Shown here: piece by piece, positions 59,898-64,000 of the stretch
Position numbering within the stretch: the stretch's first letter is position 1
Layout of the letters: every line of letters begins with the position of its first letter
NCBI GenBank assembly: GCA_002355455.1
Contig: AP017375.1
Span: 2,046,001 to 2,110,000, forward strand
Direction of reading: 5' to 3'
DNA: 64,000 nucleotides
Origin: Stanieria sp. NIES-3757
Lineage (GTDB): Bacteria > Cyanobacteriota > Cyanobacteriia > Cyanobacteriales > Xenococcaceae
Made by a program: the position numbers and the translations under genes
The notes under the pieces: model-generated
Database searches by the model: none
What the model was told of the DNA's origin: nothing
The model's input: the letters and a program-made list of their open reading frames with translations, nothing else

Positions 59898-62876
59898 TCA
59901 TAAATTACTTGACAACAAAGATTCAATTTTTTCTAATAATTCTTGTGGTTGAATTGGTTTACCGAGATAACCAGTTGCACCTAAATCCATGGCTTGTTGC
60001 CGATGGCGATCGCCCGTGCGAGAAGTTGCCATAACTACGGGTATTCCTTCCCAAACTGGATGGGAACGGATATTTTGAAGTACCTCAAAGCCATTAACTC
60101 TAGGCATTTCGATGTCTGATAAAACTAAATCGATTCTGGTTTGATGTTGATTTAGTACATCTATTGCTTCTTGTCCATCTCGACAAACAATTACTTGATA
60201 GCCAACGGCTGATAAGATTTTTTCTAACATCCGTCTGGTTGCTACCGAATCTTCTGCGACTAAAATTGTCTTGGTTTGACTGGTGAGAGTTGTTGAGCGA
60301 GTAGAAATAGGAACAGTTGCTGAAACAGATTTGATTTCTAAACCTTGAGGCAAGATAACAGGAATAACTTCTCCTGTACCTAGAATCGTACAACCAGCTA
60401 AATACGAAGGGATAGGAATAGTATCATCAAAAGGTTTAACAATTAATTGATCTTCTCCGAGTAAACTATCTACTAAGATGGCTAATTCTCCCAAAGCAGT
60501 TTCTAAAACAATGGCAACTTTAGGCTGCACTGAGACTAATGGCGATCTCGGACAAGGGAGTAAACTGGCTAATGAAACAACTGAAACTGTTTTTTGATGC
60601 CAATTGATCGTTGTTTGTTGTGTATTAGTCCAATCAAGTTCGGAATAAAGTAGCGTTTCTTTGACACTGTTACTAGGAATGGCAATAATCCGATTTTGTA
60701 CCTGTGTTAGCAACAATGACATTAAACTCAGGTTGAGAGGTAATTTGATCGTAAAAGTAGTGCCTTGACCCCATTGAGTGTGAACTTGGAGATTTCCTCT
60801 TAATTTACGGATTTGGGTACGGACAATATCTAAACCCATCCCTCGTCCAGATAAATCGGTTACTTGAGATGCAGTAGAAAAATCGGGTTGAAAGATCCAG
60901 TTAATAATTTCTTCTGAACTAAATTGATTAAATTCTTGGTCTGAAAGACAGATTCCTTTTTCTTTCGCTCGTTGATAGACTTTTTCTAAATTAATCCCTT
61001 GACCATCATCTTGAATTTTAATAATTAACTGATTGTGATCGACTTTGGCTTCTAAAGCAATTTTGGCTGTTTTTGATTTATGATTTTGTTGACGTTCTTG
61101 GGGCGATTCAATTCCATGATCGAAAGCGTTATTAAGTAAATGAGTCAGAGGTGTTTGTAGCTGTTCTAATAATACTTGGTCAACTAAAGTATCTTGTCCT
61201 TGAATTTCCAGGTGAACTGATTTTTGATAACGTCGATTTAGAGTTTGAATTTGAGGGATAAATCTCTGTGCCAAGATCCGAAAAGGAACTAGACGAGATT
61301 CTGTAACTCTGGTATAGAGAGTGGCGAGATTTTTTTCAACTTGTTCTAAATCTTCTGTAACTTCCTGATTAACTAGTTCTAAGTCAGTACGAGTTTCTTG
61401 AATTTGTAGCATCAATTCTTGGAAAGTTTGTAGACTACCATGAAGTTCGGTATAGCGGTCTAATTCTAAAGAATCGAATTCAAGCTCATTAGCAGCACTA
61501 GAAGTAGAAGTCCCACCAGCAATAGATTCAATTGCCAGTTGATTGTAAAGATTTTGAATTTGTTCGCGGAGTGGTTCAAATTGACGAGTCAGAGATCGCA
61601 AACGTTGATTGGCTTGTTTGAGTTGTGTTTGTTGTAATGATAATCTCCCTTGAATTACAATTAATTCTTCAACGTTATTAGTAACTCCTTCAAGATTTTG
61701 TAGGGGAATTCTAATTTGAGCAAGAGCAGTTTTTTCGACTTGGGGAGTAAGAGTTTCGGTGGTTGCTTCTGCTTGTTGGGTAGCAACTTGAGGATTGAGA
61801 TATTGCTCTCGTTTAGTTCTTAATTGTTTAATTACTTCTTGAGCAAAAGATAAAATTTCTTGAGCTTCTAAGTCTACAATTGCCGTAGTTAAAGATGTAA
61901 CGGTTTCGACTAACCAAGCTAAATTGAGAGTTTCTCCTAAAAAAATGCATTCATCAACAAAATTTTCTAAACACTGCTGAATTAAGATTTCTGGTGCATC
62001 TTCAGGTAATTCTTCAACAGTAGTTAGGATATTTTCTAAATCTTCAGTTAAAGCGTTAATAACTAAAGTATTTGGCACGGAAGTTGCTACAGCTACTTCA
62101 CTCTCTGATTCAAGTGTAATCAGACTATCTGTCTCGATAACTCTGCTTTCTTGCTCTTGGAGATAGCAGTCTCTTTGATTTCGTAAAAGAGAGATAATTT
62201 CTTTAGTAAACAGTAAAGATTCTAAAGTCGGTGATTCAGCAAGGACAGAGGGTAAAGGTGCAACAGTTTCGACTAACCAAGATAAGTTGAGAGTTTCGCC
62301 TAAAAAAGTGCATTCATCAACAAAATTTGCCAAACACTGCTGAATTACAATTTCTGGTGCATCTTCAGGTAGTTCTTCAACATTAATAAAACAAGCTTCT
62401 AAGTCTTGAGTTAAAGCTTTATCAATAAAAGTACTATTATCCTGTTGTTTTGGTGTAGTTTCGTTAGCAGAAACCGAAAATTTTCCTAGAGCCTCCAGAG
62501 CAGCAATAAGATTACTATCAGCAAGAACATCATCAACTGTCCGCGCTTGAGTCAACACAAAAGCTATTTCATTAATCGCACTTTCAACTAACCTCCAAGC
62601 AGAGTCAATTTCTTCGATCTGATTTTGTTGAATGCCTTGCAAAACATCTTCTAATTTATGTGCCAATTCTTGCAGGCTAGGTAAAGCTGCTAACCCTGCA
62701 CCACCTTTGAGAGAATGAGCAGCCCGCAAAATAGAAGTAAAATCAGGAGAGCCGTAACGATTTTCAAATCCTTCGGTTAAAGCTTGCAGATATTCAGGCG
62801 CATCTTCATCGAGAAAACATTGACGGGCTTCTTGGGTAATAGCTGCAAGAATAGCTGGATCTAGCTGGGAACTCAT
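59898..62876 (-). CDS. Second hybrid CheA histidine kinase (Hpt-kinase-CheW-REC)
   Basis: 992 residues. Hpt with the acceptor H54 (RAAHSLKGGAG); a linker holding two near-identical segments of about 85 residues (155-240 and 275-360, each with VEELPEDAPEI and FVDEC.FLGETLNL); a P3-like coiled region; HATPase (LLNNAFDHGIES, GRGMGLDIVRTQI); CheW domain; and a REC domain from about 867 (ILVAEDSVATRR) with the acceptor near 915 (LVLSDIEMPRVNG). The same class as the kinase at 593-4012 but clearly distinct. The upstream MCP is its likely receptor. It probably steers type IV pilus motility or a related output. Confidence 0.95.
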   Translation of the reverse strand: MSSQLDPAILAAITQEARQCFLDEDAPEYLQALTEGFENRYGSPDFTSILRAAHSLKGGAGLAALPSLQELAHKLEDVLQGIQQNQIEEIDSAWRLVESAINEIAFVLTQARTVDDVLADSNLIAALEALGKFSVSANETTPKQQDNSTFIDKALTQDLEACFINVEELPEDAPEIVIQQCLANFVDECTFLGETLNLSWLVETVAPLPSVLAESPTLESLLFTKEIISLLRNQRDCYLQEQESRVIETDSLITLESESEVAVATSVPNTLVINALTEDLENILTTVEELPEDAPEILIQQCLENFVDECIFLGETLNLAWLVETVTSLTTAIVDLEAQEILSFAQEVIKQLRTKREQYLNPQVATQQAEATTETLTPQVEKTALAQIRIPLQNLEGVTNNVEELIVIQGRLSLQQTQLKQANQRLRSLTRQFEPLREQIQNLYNQLAIESIAGGTSTSSAANELEFDSLELDRYTELHGSLQTFQELMLQIQETRTDLELVNQEVTEDLEQVEKNLATLYTRVTESRLVPFRILAQRFIPQIQTLNRRYQKSVHLEIQGQDTLVDQVLLEQLQTPLTHLLNNAFDHGIESPQERQQNHKSKTAKIALEAKVDHNQLIIKIQDDGQGINLEKVYQRAKEKGICLSDQEFNQFSSEEIINWIFQPDFSTASQVTDLSGRGMGLDIVRTQIRKLRGNLQVHTQWGQGTTFTIKLPLNLSLMSLLLTQVQNRIIAIPSNSVKETLLYSELDWTNTQQTTINWHQKTVSVVSLASLLPCPRSPLVSVQPKVAIVLETALGELAILVDSLLGEDQLIVKPFDDTIPIPSYLAGCTILGTGEVIPVILPQGLEIKSVSATVPISTRSTTLTSQTKTILVAEDSVATRRMLEKILSAVGYQVIVCRDGQEAIDVLNQHQTRIDLVLSDIEMPRVNGFEVLQNIRSHPVWEGIPVVMATSRTGDRHRQQAMDLGATGYLGKPIQPQELLEKIESLLSSNL

Positions 62877-63019
62877 AGTTAAGATAAATTTTAAATTAAA
62901 TTAAACTTGTTAAATTACTTTTGGTGCAGAGGGGCAAAAGGTGCAGCAGGAGAATTTATGAACGGAACAATAATGCTAACTTTCTCCTTTTTGCCCCATC
63001 TCCTCTTCGTCCTAGGCAA

Positions 63020-64000
63020 CTAAGACTGCAAGCGGAACTGAGCTACTGAAGACTGGAGAGTTTCAGCTTCTTTGACAAGATTGCGGAGAGATTCTACTAC
63101 TTCTTGGGCTTCGAGTGAGGTACTTTTAGCAATAGTTGCAACCCCTGCCATTTTTTCGTTTATTAGTTGCGATGTACTGGTCTGAGCTTGGGTATTAGTT
63201 GAAATCGATTGAAGATATTGGTCAATTTGTTCGCTAGTACTTGCTAAGACTTGAAGAGTTTGTTTAGTCTTGCGGACTAATTCTGTCCCTGTGACTACTT
63301 CGGTTGTACCTACTTCCATCGCCTGAAGTACTTCAGCAGTTTCTTGTTGAATATTACCTACTAACTGTTGAATGTCTTTGGTCGCTTCTGTCACTCGGTC
63401 AGCTAGACGACGGACTTCATCCGCTACAATTCGGAAACCTTCACCATGTTCCCCTGCACGAGCAGCCTCAATTGAAGCATTAAACGCTAACAGGTTGGTT
63501 TTTTCGGAAATACCTGAAATAATTTCGACGATTTGAGAAATTTCTTGGGACGATTCGGCTAATTGCTTTACTTTTTTAGCTGTATTAGCTACCGTATTCC
63601 GTATTTTTTCAATACTTTCTACGGTTTTATCCATGGTTGTATCACCTTTGTGAGCTTTGTTTAAGGCCATTCTTGCTACCTTAGCTGCTTCTTGAGCCGA
63701 ACTTGCCACGTCTTGAATAGAGTTATTAATATTAGCAATATTTTCTAACGCCTGATTGATTTCTTCTGCTTGATTAACAGCAGCCCAAGATAATTGATTT
63801 ACCGAAGTTTCTCCTGCCTGAGATAATTCGTTAACTTCATTTGATACTGATTGTACTTGTAATACCAGCCCTCTTAATTTACGAATTGTGGCGTTAAAAG
63901 CGTCGGCGATTGAGCCTACTGCACCTTCTGTCAGTTTAGCCTCAATAGTTAAGTCCCCTTTCTGCGCGCCTTCTATATCTAGGAGAAGGTTGATTACTTC
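63020..64000 (-). CDS. Methyl-accepting chemotaxis protein, C-terminal part (5' end outside window)
   Basis: The frame stays open to the window edge, so the N-terminal sensor lies beyond 64000. A HAMP segment is visible at the edge ([22 protein letters not shown]). It is followed by the signalling coiled coil and hairpin tip [24 protein letters not shown] with [12 protein letters not shown], given here in parts. It lies 143 bases upstream of the hybrid CheA on the same strand and should form one signalling complex with it. Confidence 0.94.
   Translation of the reverse strand, partial: EVINLLLDIEGAQKGDLTIEAKLTEGAVGSIADAFNATIRKLRGLVLQVQSVSNEVNELSQAGETSVNQLSWAAVNQAEEINQALENIANINNSIQDVASSAQEAAKVARMALNKAHKGDTTMDKTVESIEKIRNTVANTAKKVKQLAESSQEISQIVEIISGISEKTNLLAFNASIEAARAGEHGEGFRIVADEVRRLADRVTEATKDIQQLVGNIQQETAEVLQAMEVGTTEVVTGTELVRKTKQTLQVLASTSEQIDQYLQSISTNTQAQTSTSQLINEKMAGVATIAKSTSLEAQEVVESLRNLVKEAETLQSSVAQFRLQS

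Noticed and set aside
59849-60034. Plus-strand open frame at the CheA 3' end
   Set aside because: Antisense to the CheA receiver domain; no homology or ribosome site.

Overview
This 64 kb window comes from a cyanobacterial chromosome. The evidence is the many HIP1 octamers (GCGATCGC) inside and between genes, and a cyanobacterial gene set: a ClpR/ClpP pair, a Tic20-type protein, a Cph1-type phytochrome with an Rcp1 regulator, an SLH-OprB porin, an AT-rich unicellular-type gene complement and TaxAY-type CheA hybrids. A Stanieria/Pleurocapsa-like organism is my guess, not a demonstrated identity. No rRNA, tRNA or CRISPR array was recognised.

Layout. 1-4012 (+): end of a methyl-accepting chemotaxis protein followed by a hybrid CheA. 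4184-7764 (-): a Ser/Thr kinase fused to an FGE/SUMF1 domain and a site-2 protease. 7872-17003: mostly housekeeping genes (degenerate MBL protein, tatC, folP, cupin, gpmI, secG, a matrixin-like peptidase, a zinc-ribbon protein, a Tic20 protein, an FAH hydrolase on the opposite strand, rpsF). 17068-21519: MOSC protein, an AtzE/AtzG-like amidase pair, a cysteine-repeat secreted protein and msrP. 21960-25084 is a decaying stretch: a surface or pilus-type gene frameshifted at an A7 run, an unknown 87-aa protein, recR with a non-canonical start, a broken RTX tail and an IS4-type scrap. 25085-27881: ahcY, a DedA protein and ExoD.

28453-42020 is a signalling block. On the plus strand lie a Cph1-type phytochrome, an overlapping Rcp1 regulator and a REC-histidine kinase, then cysH. 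On the minus strand, reading from 42020 down, are a Cache hybrid kinase, a three-receiver hybrid kinase, a lone receiver, a HisKA-REC-PP2C phosphatase, an RsbW-like GHKL protein and a STAS protein. The last three form a partner-switching set like icfG or hmpUVW. A dead four-helix-bundle gene interrupts the run.

42200-48031 (-) holds a single-module NRPS (adenylation with inserted methyltransferase, carrier protein, reductase) and a short-chain dehydrogenase, a candidate small biosynthetic locus. 48158-58574 returns to housekeeping and envelope genes (porin, panD, TPR protein, dtd, clpP/clpR, a methylglyoxal synthase-lipid kinase fusion, mltA, HMA protein) and one intact-looking IS982-family insertion sequence. 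58887-64000 (-): an FkbM methyltransferase, then a second hybrid CheA and its MCP, cut by the window edge. Chemotaxis-type loci therefore bracket the window.
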